Shown here: positions 1-11,400 of the stretch, in pieces
Layout: each line of letters starts with the position of its first letter
Position numbering within the stretch: position 1 is the first letter of the stretch
Assembly (NCBI GenBank): GCA_001804705.1
Contig: MHAY01000083.1
Span: 1 to 43,459 of the forward strand
Direction of reading: 5' to 3'
Length of the DNA stretch: 43,459 bases
Source of the DNA: Ignavibacteria bacterium RIFOXYC2_FULL_35_21
GTDB taxonomy: Bacteria; Bacteroidota; Ignavibacteria; Kapaibacteriales; UBA2268
Notes under the pieces: model-generated
Databases searched by the model: none
Told to the model about the DNA's origin: nothing
The model's input: only the letters and a program-made list of their open reading frames with translations
Program-made: the position numbers and the translations under genes

Positions 1-2293
1 CAATATTTAAGAAAGAAGTAGTTCCCGGTGCCGACTGGTAAGGTAGATCACCTGCTACATTACCTGCAAGGCTCGTTGCTGTTCCTGCATTGCCTGTGAT
101 GCTGATACCATAAGTACCTGCTGAGATTGCATTCGCTGTAATAACACCTGTTCCTGTCGGCCCTAATGTAGAGCCGTTACCCACAAGCAAAGCCTGCCCT
201 AAATTTGTAGCACTCGTTACATCGTCAAAACCGATTGTCGTGCCTGTCATTGCACCCGTTATTTTTGAACCTGACAGTGAAGTGAGCCATACCGGGTCAG
301 AGTATGAGCCTGTTGTATAAACTCCATTCGTAACCGTACCTGCATTACCGGCGATATCAATCGTATAAGAACCTGATGTGAACACACTCGAGTAATCACC
401 GGCAGTCATGTTTGATGCAGATAGTGAACTCCATGTTGCAGATGTACCGGATGAATTTGTAAGTAAAACTGAATTAGATGCTCCAGGATTTATTTTAGCT
501 ATTGTAATTGCATTATCCTGAATATTACTTGTTGCAATAGACAAAAGGCCTAATTTAGAATTTGTAACAGAAGCATCGGCAAGTTCTGATGCAGTTATTG
601 CACCAGCAGCAATTCCCAAGGGGATACTAACTCCATTACCCGTAAATGTTGAAGACAAATTCAAATTCTGCCACACAACATTACCGGCTATTGTAACCAA
701 TATATTATCATCGGCACCATTATTAATTTTTCCTACAGTTATATTTTTATCTGCTATCTTTGTAGTTGTTACTGCCAAATCTGCAATCATTGCTGTCTGG
801 ACTTTACTATATAACCAATCTGAACCATCATAAAAAAGGATTTCATTGGCAAGTACTCCTGTTGTATTAAGCCTCACTTCGTTACCGGGCGAACCATCAC
901 CGATAACAGGCATTGATGTCCTGACAGTTGGCTGTACCCATTCCATTATTGTATTTGAATTATTCCACGAAAGTACGTAGCCATCTTCAAATACTCCTGG
1001 GCTAGAAGGAGTTGCAATAAAGTGTTGAGGCATTAATTTGCCGTAAGTCCAGGAGCCTGTCGTTGGACTTAAATAATACATCTCATAAGGAGAAATACCT
1101 GCAATATTCAAAGTAATTGGATTAGCCGGTTCACCGTTACCTGTTATTGGTAAAGCAGTATTTAGCAACTGAGAATTAAAATTTATCCATTTCATTTTCG
1201 GGTCTGTTCCTCCATTCCAGTACCAGGAAAGAACATATCCGTTTTCGGAAATACCAAGTGATGAATCACTAAATGTGTATAAATTTTCAGGTTTAATTTT
1301 TTGTGATATCCATCTGTCATCATCGTTTGTCGGGGTGCCATAATTCCTGAATACATAAATCTCATTGTCTTTTAATGAGGGATAATCAGAAATCGGAATA
1401 CCACGTAATCCAACAACTTGAGGAGAAGGATAGAGCCCACAGAGGTCTCCTCCTGCACCGCCACCGGGACTGGGATTTCCCCAATAAACATTGGTGCCAT
1501 CAAACATTATTGATGAAGCAACAGGTGCTAATGGCCCACCAATATGCTGGTGTGCATCTATGTTGTCAACATTTACAGCCTTTTGTGCTATTTTATCTTG
1601 AGTTACAGAACTGTTAGCAATTTTGGAATTGGTAACAGCAGCATTTTGTATTTTTTCTGCATTAATAGCATCATCCTTTATATAAGGATTAGGAAATTGT
1701 CCTGTTAAATCCCCACCGGCATCTTGGTTTAATCTAATAAAACCAAGTGAAATTAATTTGTTCACCGAATCAAGATTTAATGATGGATTTGGGTATGAAC
1801 CCGATAAGAAGCCTGATGCAGGTCCCCATGGCAATGCTTTCACTCCAGGGTCGAGCATATTTTGCTTAATTCCATTATTAATGATTGATTGTGCTATTAT
1901 TGCAGTGTCTGCCTTTTGAGCTTGTAAGGACATGAATGAATATGGAACTGACGATAGCCTCGTTCTGGGAAATGGAGGTGTATCCCCTAATTTAACTTCA
2001 AGCCAATAAGTTCTATTAAATTGCAAATTAATCGGAGCAACTTCACCAAGGTAAACATTTATGAAGCCATTAACTACCTCGACCCCGCGATTCTCAGCCC
2101 AAAGAGGGATAACTCCAGCATATTCATCCTGAAAAATTGCGAATGTCATTGTAACATAACCATTCATTGGCTTATTCTCATTGTCCATCACACTCGCCTG
2201 ATAATTTATTATCCGGGGGACTTGAGAATATGATGCTGTTATTAACAATAAAAATATTATTGTTATTATTATTATATGTATATACCTTTTCAT
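1..2293 (-). CDS. Secreted fibre-like protein, paralog 1 (3' end outside window)
   Basis: Reading the minus strand from the ATG at 2291-2293 gives an uninterrupted frame of about 764 codons that runs off the left edge, so the C-terminus is missing. A signal peptide (MKRYIHIIIITIIF, ending near SYSQ) is followed by the module shared by all four paralogs here (QVPRIINYQASVMDNENKP, then a YWLEVKLGD stretch). Later come the recurring GGDLTGxxPNP motif and low-complexity Thr/Ser/Asn/Gly-rich sequence. The first 450 or so residues closely match the next gene (2638-5127), so the two look like a recent duplicate pair. No catalytic motif is seen. Only a weak AGGTAA precedes the start. A role as an exported fibre or adhesin is inference from composition and family resemblance. 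Confidence 0.85.
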   Translation of the reverse strand, partial: MKRYIHIIIITIIFLLLITASYSQVPRIINYQASVMDNENKPMNGYVTMTFAIFQDEYAGVIPLWAENRGVEVVNGFINVYLGEVAPINLQFNRTYWLEVKLGDTPPFPRTRLSSVPYSFMSLQAQKADTAIIAQSIINNGIKQNMLDPGVKALPWGPASGFLSGSYPNPSLNLDSVNKLISLGFIRLNQDAGGDLTGQFPNPYIKDDAINAEKIQNAAVTNSKIANSSVTQDKIAQKAVNVDNIDAHQHIGGPLAPVASSIMFDGTNVYWGNPSPGGGAGGDLCGLYPSPQVVGLRGIPISDYPSLKDNEIYVFRNYGTPTNDDDRWISQKIKPENLYTFSDSSLGISENGYVLSWYWNGGTDPKMKWINFNSQLLNTALPITGNGEPANPITLNIAGISPYEMYYLSPTTGSWTYGKLMPQHFIATPSSPGVFEDGYVLSWNNSNTIMEWVQPTVRTSMPVIGDGSPGNEVRLNTTGVLANEILFYDGSDWLYSKVQTAMIADLAVTTTKIADKNITVGKINNGADDNILVTIAGNVVWQNLNLSSTFTGNGVSIPLGIAAGAITASELADASVTNSKLGLLSIATSNIQDNAITIAKINPGASNSVLLTNSSGTSATWSSLSASNMTAGDYSSVFTSGSYTIDIAGNAGTVTNGVYTTGSYSDPVWLTSLSGSKITGAMTGTTIGFDDVTSATNLGQALLVGNGSTLGPTGTGVITANAISAGTYGISITGNAGTATSLAGNVAGDLPYQSAPGTTSFLNI

Positions 2294-2560
2294 ATTTATT
2301 ACCTGTAAAAAAATATTACATATAGCCTCTAATTTTATATATAATAAAGGCTAAGGTACTTTTTATAACAAATAATATGCCTTAAAATTGAATTATTTCA
2401 TTTGCTTCAATAAGACTTTGAATTATAAAGTATTTACTTGATAAGAAAATTTGAGATTTTTGTAAAAAAAGCAGTAAAATTTATCTGGTAAAACTTTCCA
2501 CAAAAATCTTACTCAAAAAAAATAATGTAACTTCGGATTAAAATTATTTTTAGAGAAAAA

Positions 2561-2590
2561 AAAAAGCACAGCATTTATACTGTGCTTTTT
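2561..2590 (-). terminator. Rho-independent terminator of paralog 2
   Basis: An 11-bp stem (AAAAAGCACAG / CTGTGCTTTTT) with an 8-base loop lies about 50 bases past the stop at 2638. On the minus strand it is followed by a U-tract (the A-run at 2555-2561 on the plus strand). It could act on both strands. The rest of the 2294-2637 gap is A/T-rich with no other gene visible, and must hold the promoter for paralog 1. Confidence 0.8.
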
Positions 2591-2637
2591 TTAAATTTGT
2601 ATTACCCGATTGAGAAATTAATTCTCAATTATTAATT

Positions 2638-5127
2638 CTAATTTGCTTTGAACCAGGTTGTACCATTTGATATTAATGTTGCACCTGCACCTGCCGCAAT
2701 ATTTCCACCTGCTGAGAGATTTGCCTGCTGACCGGAATTATTTCTTATAAATAAAACCTTTCCTGATAATACAGTTGGCATTGTTACAGCGAATGCCCCT
2801 GTTTCTGTACCGACTGTTATTTCGAATACAGATATATCGTCAGGAATAGTAATACCTGCATCAGTGCCTGCAAGTGTTCCGAATGAAAGCTTCAAATCAC
2901 CTCCTCCGTCGGCAACAGCAATAGCACTACCAGTTCCTGCACCATTATCAACGGATATACCTGAACCGGATGCTGTGTTTGACACAGTTAATATAGCTCC
3001 CACAGTAGGTGTAATAGTTCCAAGTGCAATAGCACCGGTTGAAAAATCACCATATATTAGAGGTGGATTTGCACTCGAATTTGCAATATAAAGTTTGTTG
3101 TTCCCTGTTTCATTATAACCTGCCTGGTAACCAAGAAAAACATTACCGCTTCCTGTTGAATTAAATCCTGAACCCTCACCTACAGAAGTATTATTGCTAC
3201 CTGTAACATTGAATACGAGTGAAAACATACCATAAGCAGCATTATTTGAACCGAATGTATTTGATGCCAATGACTGGTATCCGAATGCAGCATTATTATT
3301 TCCCGAGATATTATACCAAAGTGCCTGATTACCAACTGCGGTGTTATCACTTCCGGTTGTATTATTTTGTAAAGAGACCGAACCCACACCCGTATTGGCA
3401 TTACCACTGCTGTTTAATTCGCCCGAATGGAATCCGATAAAAGTATTATTATTTCCTGCATTAACATTTCCGGCAAGATTTCCCAAAAATGTTCCCTGTT
3501 TGGGATTATCAAAATTAATCAAGCCAACAACCTGAATATTATTATTAGGGGTAGTTGTACCGATGCCGAGCATGTCGCCGGTTATAGTTGCAGAAGATGA
3601 ACCTAAGATACCGGTAAAACTTCCGCTCGCCGCTGAAATATTTCCTAATGTAACGATATTCTGCGAACCAAAATCAGGATTGATTTTTGTTCCTGCTATA
3701 GCAGCTGCAGAATTTACATCAGCATCAACTATTGAACCATCTACTATCATTGCACTCGTTATTCCACTCCATTCCATCATTGTATTGGAATTATTCCATG
3801 ATAGCACGTATCCGTCTTCACCTGCACCAGGACTTGATGGTGTTGCTTCCAGGCTTTGTGGCAAAAGCTTGCCGAATGTCCATGAGCCTGTTGTGGGGCT
3901 CATGTAATATACATCATGCGATGCAACGCTCGCCCTGTTCAAAGTAATAGGATTCCCGGGTGTACCGTCACCTACAATAGGTAGTGCTGAATTGATTGTT
4001 AATGTGTTTGGAGATATCCATCTCATTCGTGGGTCAGCACCGCCGTTCCAATCCCATGAAAGTAAATAATTGTCTTCTGCTGCACCTAATGGTGTATTGT
4101 TGTAAGAAAAAAGATTGTCAGGAAGAATTCTTTGTGGAACAAATTTATCATCCAAAGTAGATGGTGTCCCATAGTTTCTGAAAACATATACTTCATTGTC
4201 GCTTGGCGAAGGGAATGAAGCAATAGGCATTCCTCGCAAGCCGGCAACCTGTGGTGATGGGTAATTACCTGCTAAATCTCCACCTGCACCTCCTCCGGGA
4301 CTCGGGTATCCCCAATAAACAGTTGCACCGTCCCACATTATTGCTGATGATAAAGGTGCAAATGGTCCTCCTAAATGATTTCTACCATCAATATTATCAA
4401 CATTAACTGCATCGAGAGCAATTTTTCGTTGTGTGACAGCAGAGTCTTTGATTTTTACAGTAGTAACTGCATTTGAACGAAGTTTTATCGCTGTAACTGC
4501 TGAATCACGAATTGACGGATTTGGATATTGCCCGGCCAGGTCTCCACCGGCATTTTGATTTAATTCTATAAATCCGAGTGATACTAATTTATTTAAAGAA
4601 TCAAGATTGAATGACGGATTAGGATAAGTTCCGTTAAGATAGCCTCCGGCAGGTCCCCATGGCAGTGCTTTGACATCAGGGTCAATCATGTTTTGTTTTA
4701 CACCGTTTTCAACAACTGATACAGCTACTATTGAAGTGTCTGCCCTATGCGTCCTTATAGCCATATATGCGTAAGGCACAGTGGTTAATCTGGTTCTTGG
4801 ATATGCAGGAGCATCGCCTAATTTAACTTCGAGCCAATAGGGCTTGTCAAAAGGTAGATTGATCGGAACAAGCTCTCCAAGATAAACATTTACAAAACCG
4901 TTTACGGCATCTACACTTCTATTCTCAGCCCATAACGGAATTACTCCGGTAATTTCATCCTGGAAAATGGCAAATGTAATTGTAACAGTACCATTAACCG
5001 GATTGTTTTCTTCATTCATCAGGCTTGCCTGATAGTTGACGATTCTTGGAACCTGTGAAAAAGTAAAACTGGATGACAGAAGTAATATTAAAATTACTGT
5101 CATGATTGCAAGGATAAATTTTTTCAT
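2638..5127 (-). CDS. Secreted fibre/adhesin-like protein, paralog 2 (829 aa)
   Basis: The protein has a signal peptide (MKKFILAIMTVILILLLSSS) and the shared N-terminal module (residues about 25-125). Next come stretches with GGDLAGQYPNP and GGGAGGDLAGNYPSP, then a short array of about seven 17-residue NTxxGxxAL-type repeats (about residues 560-690). The array ends in GNVFLGYQAGYNETGNNKLY, a transition also used by the giant paralog 4. The last 100 or so residues (GSAIAVADGGGDLKLS to the end) form a small domain shared with paralog 4. The repeats resemble the YadA/Hep_Hag head repeats of trimeric adhesins, but no YadA membrane anchor, T9SS tail or S74 chaperone is present. The start is supported by GGAGG about 6 bases upstream. 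Fibre function is inference. Confidence 0.9.
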   Translation of the reverse strand: MKKFILAIMTVILILLLSSSFTFSQVPRIVNYQASLMNEENNPVNGTVTITFAIFQDEITGVIPLWAENRSVDAVNGFVNVYLGELVPINLPFDKPYWLEVKLGDAPAYPRTRLTTVPYAYMAIRTHRADTSIVAVSVVENGVKQNMIDPDVKALPWGPAGGYLNGTYPNPSFNLDSLNKLVSLGFIELNQNAGGDLAGQYPNPSIRDSAVTAIKLRSNAVTTVKIKDSAVTQRKIALDAVNVDNIDGRNHLGGPFAPLSSAIMWDGATVYWGYPSPGGGAGGDLAGNYPSPQVAGLRGMPIASFPSPSDNEVYVFRNYGTPSTLDDKFVPQRILPDNLFSYNNTPLGAAEDNYLLSWDWNGGADPRMRWISPNTLTINSALPIVGDGTPGNPITLNRASVASHDVYYMSPTTGSWTFGKLLPQSLEATPSSPGAGEDGYVLSWNNSNTMMEWSGITSAMIVDGSIVDADVNSAAAIAGTKINPDFGSQNIVTLGNISAASGSFTGILGSSSATITGDMLGIGTTTPNNNIQVVGLINFDNPKQGTFLGNLAGNVNAGNNNTFIGFHSGELNSSGNANTGVGSVSLQNNTTGSDNTAVGNQALWYNISGNNNAAFGYQSLASNTFGSNNAAYGMFSLVFNVTGSNNTSVGEGSGFNSTGSGNVFLGYQAGYNETGNNKLYIANSSANPPLIYGDFSTGAIALGTITPTVGAILTVSNTASGSGISVDNGAGTGSAIAVADGGGDLKLSFGTLAGTDAGITIPDDISVFEITVGTETGAFAVTMPTVLSGKVLFIRNNSGQQANLSAGGNIAAGAGATLISNGTTWFKAN

Positions 5128-5368
5128 TTTTGCCTCCGGTTTAATTGATTAATTAATAATGTTCGACTTCTGATTTATTATTATTAATACATTAAATTTT
5201 CACGATTCTTAACGACTTTTATCAACCGGTATAATATTTTTTCCAATAATTTTTTATTATTCTATTTGAATCATTAGTAATAATTTATTTTTTTTGTTTC
5301 GATTAACTTTTTAATTTATTAAATATTAGTATTCAATCAAAAATAAAAAATGGTTTTTTCAATAAAAA

Positions 5369-5396
5369 AAAACCACACCAAAGTTGGTGTGGTTTT
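5369..5396 (-). terminator. Rho-independent terminator of paralog 3
   Basis: A 12-bp stem (AAAACCACACCA / TGGTGTGGTTTT) with loop AAGT lies 20 bases after the stop at 5418. On the minus strand it is followed by a U-tract (the A-run at 5363-5370). The 5128-5417 gap is otherwise very A/T-rich and holds no further gene. Confidence 0.85.
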
Positions 5397-5417
5397 AAAT
5401 AAATAATTTATTATAGA

Positions 5418-8108
5418 TTATTTAGATATTTTATCATTTTTATCTGATTGTATATCCGAAGGTAAATTTAAAGATTTTGTGTTAACAAAATTTGGCTGAT
5501 TGTCAACTGTTCTTAACTCCTGAATTTTTTCAGAATTTTTATCTGAAGGTAAATTCTGTCTGTTTTGTTCAATTTTATTATTAACAGAATTAATTTGTTG
5601 CTTTGCTGAATTTGGATTAAGAACTGCATTATTTTCCAAACCATCAATTTTCTTAAGTCTCCTTGCCTCGTAACCAAGTCTCTTAGCAACAATTCTATAA
5701 GAAAATTCTACATTCATATCGCCATTGCTTGATTTTACAGTAAATCCGGTGTTATCATAATTGCATGTAAATAAATCTGAATTGCCACGTGCCTGTACAA
5801 AAACATGATATACTTCGTTAAGATTGACTGTTTCAGAAAAAAGGGATTCAATGTTTATTCTTACCTCTCCATTATTGAGTTTACCCAATCCATAGTCTGC
5901 AAACCATACTTCGGAAGATTCCTCGCAATACAGAGCAGTAGCTCCCTGCGATGTTTCAACGATTGCACTCTTGGTACCACCGACAACACTTAATCCGGTG
6001 CTTGCAGGATTTGTTGTAACCAAAACACCGTTTGCTGTACTCGAGGCATTAACATTCAATGCCCAGCCTCCTGAACCATTTGTCGCAATTTCTACTGTAT
6101 TGTTAGTGTTTGCAGAATTCACATTTTCAAATCTACCAGCCACACCTGTACCACCTGAAATACCTGATTGGCCAAGAACACCAATACCGTTTTCTGTATT
6201 GAATCCTCTGACGCCATAACCGCTACTGTCGTTTCTACCGACAACTGCACCAACGCCATTACCACCGCGGTTTCTACCAACTACAGCTTCACCGAAAGTA
6301 TTATCACCAATTACACCTGCGGCTGAGATTGAACTGGTGATACCCCATACTCCTGTGCCGCCGGATGAAGTTGCAAACACACCGGGACCAACGCCTGTTT
6401 GAAGTACATCAATACCACGTGCACCATTTCCTGCGTTTGTCAATTGTACTGTAATGCCACTGCCTGTTCCATTATTAGCAACATCTACTACCGTAGAAGT
6501 ATTTGCTGCATTCACATTTTCAAATTTTCCGGCTGTTCCAGTGCCTCCCGATATACCGGATTGGCCAAGAACACCAATACCATTGTCGGTATTGAATCCT
6601 CTTACTCCATAGCCACTACTGTCATTTCTACCGACTACAGCACCTACTCCGTTACCTCCACGGTTTCTACCTACAACAGCTTCTCCAAAAGTATTATCAC
6701 CAATCACACCTGCTGCAGAGATTGAGCTTGTAATACCCCATAATCCGGTTCCACCGACAGAATTGGCAAAAACTCCGACCCCTGAACCTGATGAATTCAC
6801 ATCTATGACTCTGGCGCTTGTTGACCCGGTTACAAATAAAGGAATTGTCACATCAGTTCCGTTAATTGTAACACTGCCATCCGTGGATGATGTGTTAATT
6901 GTGTTGCCTGCAATATAAGCCGACTGCAAATCAGCTGCGGCAACTGCTCCGTCAACATATTCTTTATTAGTTAAATCATAAACGTCAACCGGTGCGACCG
7001 GAGATTGTGGTGCTGATGTTGTAAAATACTGTTGACCGGTCCATGAATTTGAAGTAGTTAAATTAATATCCAATGCAGTTCCTATACCATTTCCCTGCAA
7101 AGTGGTTCCAACATTTAATCCACTCCATTGATTAATTCCACCAATATTGACAAGAAATTGATTATTTAACCCCGGAGCAAGTCTGGAAACACCGATGTAA
7201 TTAACAGTTGATAAATCGTTAATTGCAGAAATGATATTATTACCTGCTGTGTTTGCAATAGTCGGATTAGGATATGTACCTGTCAAATCGCCACCTGCAG
7301 GACCTGCGGGAAGAGGTATATCCCATACAAAATTTCCATTACTGTAAAATAACACATCTTTTTCAGCAGGAGTATCCGAACTTAAACTGTTTGGAGTGAG
7401 AAAAGATGGTTTCCATTTGCTGCCATCATATACAAATGTTTGCCATAATAAAGGTGTTGCAGGAGATACTGGTATGCCGCGAATTTTTGATACGGTCGGT
7501 GCAGAAAGAGTACCTGATAAATCTCCTAATAATGCTTCATCGCGCCTGAAAAAATTATCATCAACTAAATTTAAAAGTGTATCTTTGTTCAATGATGGAT
7601 TTGGATATTGCCCCCTAAGTGCTCCACCTGCATTCCCCCATGGAATTGCTTTCACACCCGGGTCTAACTTCGGCTGGGTTATAGCTCCGTCAACTACCGT
7701 AAAAGCAATATCTGCTGTGTCTGATTTCGTAGCAAATAATGCGTGCATAGTATAAGGTGATGTTGTTAATCTCGTTCTTTGGTATGGATTAGCATCACCC
7801 AATTTTACTTCAAGCCAGTATTGTTTATTAAAAGGGAGATTGAGCGGCACTATTTGACCAAGATATGTATTTAAAAATCCATTACCAACCACAACATTTT
7901 GGACTTCTGTCCATAGTGGAATTACACCCGATGTTTCATCTGTAAAAATGGAGAATGTCAGAACAACAATTCCATTAATCGGTTGATTCTGCTCGTCAAG
8001 CAAGCTTGCCTGATAATTTATTATCTTTGGTACCTGTGTATATGCTGCATTAAATGACAGAACCATTAAAAAAAATACCGTCGTCAATGCAATGATATAT
8101 TTCTTCAT
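5418..8108 (-). CDS. Secreted fibre-like protein, paralog 3, with internal duplication (896 aa)
   Basis: Signal peptide (MKKYIIALTTVFFLMVLSFN) and the shared N-terminal module come first; the first 300 or so residues are closest to paralog 4. The middle holds two copies of a segment of about 85 residues, offset by 130 residues, rich in GVIGDN, GEAVVGRN and GYGVRGFNT words (6111-6363 and 6501-6756). Near the C-terminus is a conserved-looking block (LNNGEVRINIESLF, YHVFVQARGN, YRIVAKRLGYEARRL) of a type I recognise at the ends of tail-fibre-like Bacteroidota proteins. A charged Asn/Lys/Gln-rich tail of about 80 residues follows. GAGGAG precedes the ATG. It has no T9SS sorting domain. An exported structural or adhesive role is inference; no enzyme motif is visible. 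Confidence 0.9.
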   Translation of the reverse strand: MKKYIIALTTVFFLMVLSFNAAYTQVPKIINYQASLLDEQNQPINGIVVLTFSIFTDETSGVIPLWTEVQNVVVGNGFLNTYLGQIVPLNLPFNKQYWLEVKLGDANPYQRTRLTTSPYTMHALFATKSDTADIAFTVVDGAITQPKLDPGVKAIPWGNAGGALRGQYPNPSLNKDTLLNLVDDNFFRRDEALLGDLSGTLSAPTVSKIRGIPVSPATPLLWQTFVYDGSKWKPSFLTPNSLSSDTPAEKDVLFYSNGNFVWDIPLPAGPAGGDLTGTYPNPTIANTAGNNIISAINDLSTVNYIGVSRLAPGLNNQFLVNIGGINQWSGLNVGTTLQGNGIGTALDINLTTSNSWTGQQYFTTSAPQSPVAPVDVYDLTNKEYVDGAVAAADLQSAYIAGNTINTSSTDGSVTINGTDVTIPLFVTGSTSARVIDVNSSGSGVGVFANSVGGTGLWGITSSISAAGVIGDNTFGEAVVGRNRGGNGVGAVVGRNDSSGYGVRGFNTDNGIGVLGQSGISGGTGTAGKFENVNAANTSTVVDVANNGTGSGITVQLTNAGNGARGIDVLQTGVGPGVFATSSGGTGVWGITSSISAAGVIGDNTFGEAVVGRNRGGNGVGAVVGRNDSSGYGVRGFNTENGIGVLGQSGISGGTGVAGRFENVNSANTNNTVEIATNGSGGWALNVNASSTANGVLVTTNPASTGLSVVGGTKSAIVETSQGATALYCEESSEVWFADYGLGKLNNGEVRINIESLFSETVNLNEVYHVFVQARGNSDLFTCNYDNTGFTVKSSNGDMNVEFSYRIVAKRLGYEARRLKKIDGLENNAVLNPNSAKQQINSVNNKIEQNRQNLPSDKNSEKIQELRTVDNQPNFVNTKSLNLPSDIQSDKNDKISK
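6111..6363 (-). repeat. Internal duplication in paralog 3, copy 2
   Basis: This encodes the second copy of a segment of about 85 residues. It is almost identical in protein to the copy at 6501-6756, exactly 390 bases away. The DNA copies differ at many third codon positions (for example ccgttaccaccgcggttt against ccgttacctccacggttt), so the duplication is old and the protein sequence has been kept. Confidence 0.85.
6501..6756 (-). repeat. Internal duplication in paralog 3, copy 1
   Basis: First copy, in reading order, of the segment of about 85 residues that recurs at 6111-6363. The residues that differ are few (for example D/E in FNTxNG, T/V and K/R in GTxAxF). Confidence 0.85.
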
Positions 8109-8378
8109 TGTTAACTCCTCTTTGTAATTGAAAATCTAATTATTTTTCTCTTGCTTAATTTTAAATTATATGATAAATAAAAGTTAATTATTATATAAAT
8201 AATATGGATAAAATTTAGTTATTCCTATTAATAATAATAATATAATCTAAAATTATATTTATGTTATACTAAATTATTAAATAATTGAGAAGTAATCAAA
8301 AAAAAATATTTGTCATCAGAGTATAAGTAAGTCAGGTTGAAATTATTTGTAATTTAATTAAGGCGGTTTAATGAAAAA

Positions 8379-8402
8379 AAAGGGCGAATTGCTTCGCCCT
8401 TT
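8379..8402 (-). terminator. Rho-independent terminator of the giant repeat gene
   Basis: A 10-bp stem (AAAGGGCGAA / TTCGCCCTTT) with loop TTGC lies about 50 bases past the stop at 8455. On the minus strand it is followed by a U-tract (A-run at 8374-8380). The remainder of the 8109-8454 gap is A/T-rich with no recognisable gene and must contain the promoter of paralog 3. Confidence 0.88.
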
Positions 8403-8454
8403 AGTAATTTCATTTGCTTGTGCAAATGAAAAAAATAAACTTAAAATATAATTT

Positions 8455-11400
8455 TTATTGTATCCAGGAACCTGTTGTTACCCAGACTCCTCCGGAATAA
8501 ACCATAGTAACTCCGACTTTATTTCCGGCAATAGGAGAATAATTGAAACCATTGATTGTTACATCATCACCAGCACCTGGACAAGTAAAAGTTACATAAA
8601 GGATTTTACCGTTAGTTCCTGCCGGATTGGTGATTACATCAATTACTCCATTATTGTCGGATACAATATCAACAACAGAAACATCATCAGGTATTGTATA
8701 AACATCCGCTGCGACTGCACCTGCAACATAAGACAGCTTAACATCGCCGCCGCCATCTGTAACCGATATAGCAGAACCTGTTGAAGTATTGTCAGCTATT
8801 ATAGCTGCAGTACCTGTTCCACTTGCAAACGAGCCTGTGCTTGGGGTTGTTGCACCTATCGGTGTATTATCAACAGTTCCGCCACTTATAGTAAGATTGT
8901 TATCAACCTGAGCATCTGTTAGCGTTGCAACCCACTGAGGTGCTGCACCTGTTGATGTCATAATAGTATTAAGAGCACCTATACCAAGGAAAGTTGTCGT
9001 ATTGGCAGCAGTTTGATAAGGAACACTACCGGCTACTCCTCCGTTCAGATTTGATACGGCAGATAAACCATTTGAAAATACCCATCCGGCATTTGCCAAA
9101 TCAACATCTATGGGAACTATCGTTCCGTCAAAAATCTCTGTAGTTGTAACGCCTCCGATAGCTATTCCGACTGTAGCAGCTGCTGTTCCATCATATGTGA
9201 ATGGTGTGATTCCGGTACCCTGAGTTAAACTATTGACAAGGGGTCCTGCCAAATTTCCATATATTGTTCCATCGGCTTCGATATTACCTTGAACAAAGAT
9301 GTCAGGATTTGCTGATGGAAATCCGGGTACGATTGTTCCGAAAGTTACATCACCCGTCGAGAAATCACCGTAAATAAGAGGCGGATTTACACTCGAATTA
9401 GCAATATAAAGTTTATTGCTTGTTGTTTCATTGTACCCTGCACGATATCCTAAAAAGACATTACCGCTTCCAACCGAGTTGCTATAACCAGCCGAGTGTC
9501 CGATACCTGTATTACCCAAACCGGTTGTATTGGAGTAGAGAGCATCCCTTCCCAAAGCCGTGTTGTTATCCCCGGTTGTATTCGAGTGAAGAACAAAAAA
9601 TCCGACTCCCGTGTTGTCATCACCTGTTGTGTTCGAGTAAATTGCTTCAGCACCATTAGCCGTATTGTTATTTCCGGTTGAGTTGTTGTATAGAACATCC
9701 GTACCGGTAGCAATGTTGTTCGAACCTGTTGAGTTAAGATAGAGTGCAGCATATCCTACACCAAGGTTGTTTATACCTGTTGTGTTTGTATATAGTGAAG
9801 CATAACCATAAGCAGTATTGTGATATCCGGTTGTGTTATTCAAGAGGGAACTGAAACCGTTAGCAGCATTTTGATATCCTGTCGTATTGTTACGTAGAGC
9901 ATCATACCCTATTGCTGTGTTTTGATATCCTGTTAAGTTTAACTCGAGTGCGTTTGAACCGACAGCGGTATTGTAATAACCAGTCGTATTTGAGTAAAGA
10001 GCTTCAAGTCCGATTGCTGTGTTATTATCACCGGTTGTGTTGGTTAAAAGTGCATTAGAACCAAATGCAGTGTTTTCAAATCCTGTTGTGTTTGCACCGA
10101 GTGCATTCGCGCCAACGGCTGTATTGTCATTTCCTGTTGTGTTTACGTCAAGTGCGTTAGAGCCGACAGCAGTATTATCACCACCAGTAGTATTTACGAT
10201 TAAAGCACTATAACCAAATGCAGAGTTATTACTTCCAGTTGTATTGGCTGCCAGTGCCGAATAACCTAATGCAGCATTATTTGTGCCTGCAGTATTTGCA
10301 GTCAGTGCCTGATAACCAACGGCAGTCAAACCGCTAACTGTATTTGCCTGTAGTGCATTGTAACCGACAGCGGTATTATTAATACCTGTACTGTTAGTTA
10401 ATAATGAATTATAACCTACGGCAACATTATTTCCGCCAGTTGTTGTAAGTGCTAAAGCTTGATATCCAAATGCCGTATTGTTATTAGCAGTCGTGCTTAA
10501 GTTAAGTGAAGAAGTACCGGTTGCAGTATTAAAGCTGCCCGTAGTATTTGTAAGTAATGCTGATGAACCGACAGCCACATTACCATTTCCGGTATTAGAT
10601 AATAATGCCTGATACCCGTAGGCGGAATTGTCATCACCTGTTGAATTATTCCTTAGGGCATACGTACCTGTTGAGGTATTACGACTACCGGTTGTATTTA
10701 CCTCAAGGGCAGTATAACCAATAGCAGTATTGTTATTTCCGGTTGTATTAGCAGTCAATGCCTGATAACCGACGGCAACAATATTAACACCTGTCGTATT
10801 TGCAGTCAATGCCTGGAAACCAACCGCAGTCAATCCACTTACAGTATTTGCCTGGAGTGCATTATATCCGACTGCAGTATTATCTGCACCAATACTGTTT
10901 GTCAGTAAAGCATTAAAACCGACAGCCACATTGTTATTACCGGTTGTGTTGGCCAACATAGATTGTGAACCATAAGCTGTATTGTAATTACCTGTAGTAT
11001 TGGTAAATAATGCTGAACTACCACCGCCAGTATTATCATTTCCAGTGCTTGAAACCAGTACCTGTGAACCAAGAGCGGTATTATTATTTGTCGTCGCAAT
11101 CGTACTTAAGGAATTATAACCTAAAGCAGTATTGTTTGCACCTGTTGTATTGGAATAAAGAGCGCGGTAGCCAACGCCTGTGTTCTGTGGACCGGTCGTA
11201 TTGGCAAACATTGCATTATAACCGTAAGCTACGTTGTCATTTGCTGATGTGTTTGAATATAATGCTCCTAAACCGGCAGAGGTATTATTATTTCCTGTAG
11301 TGTTTGAACGAAGCGCTTCAAAACCTAAAGCAACGTTGCCACTACCCGTAGTATTCAATATCATCGAATTTTCACCGTAAGCCGAGTTTTGATTACCTGT

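Noticed and set aside
5971-6219. Plus-strand frame opposite paralog 3
   Set aside because: It lies fully inside the minus-strand gene, with no ribosome-binding site and no family signature.
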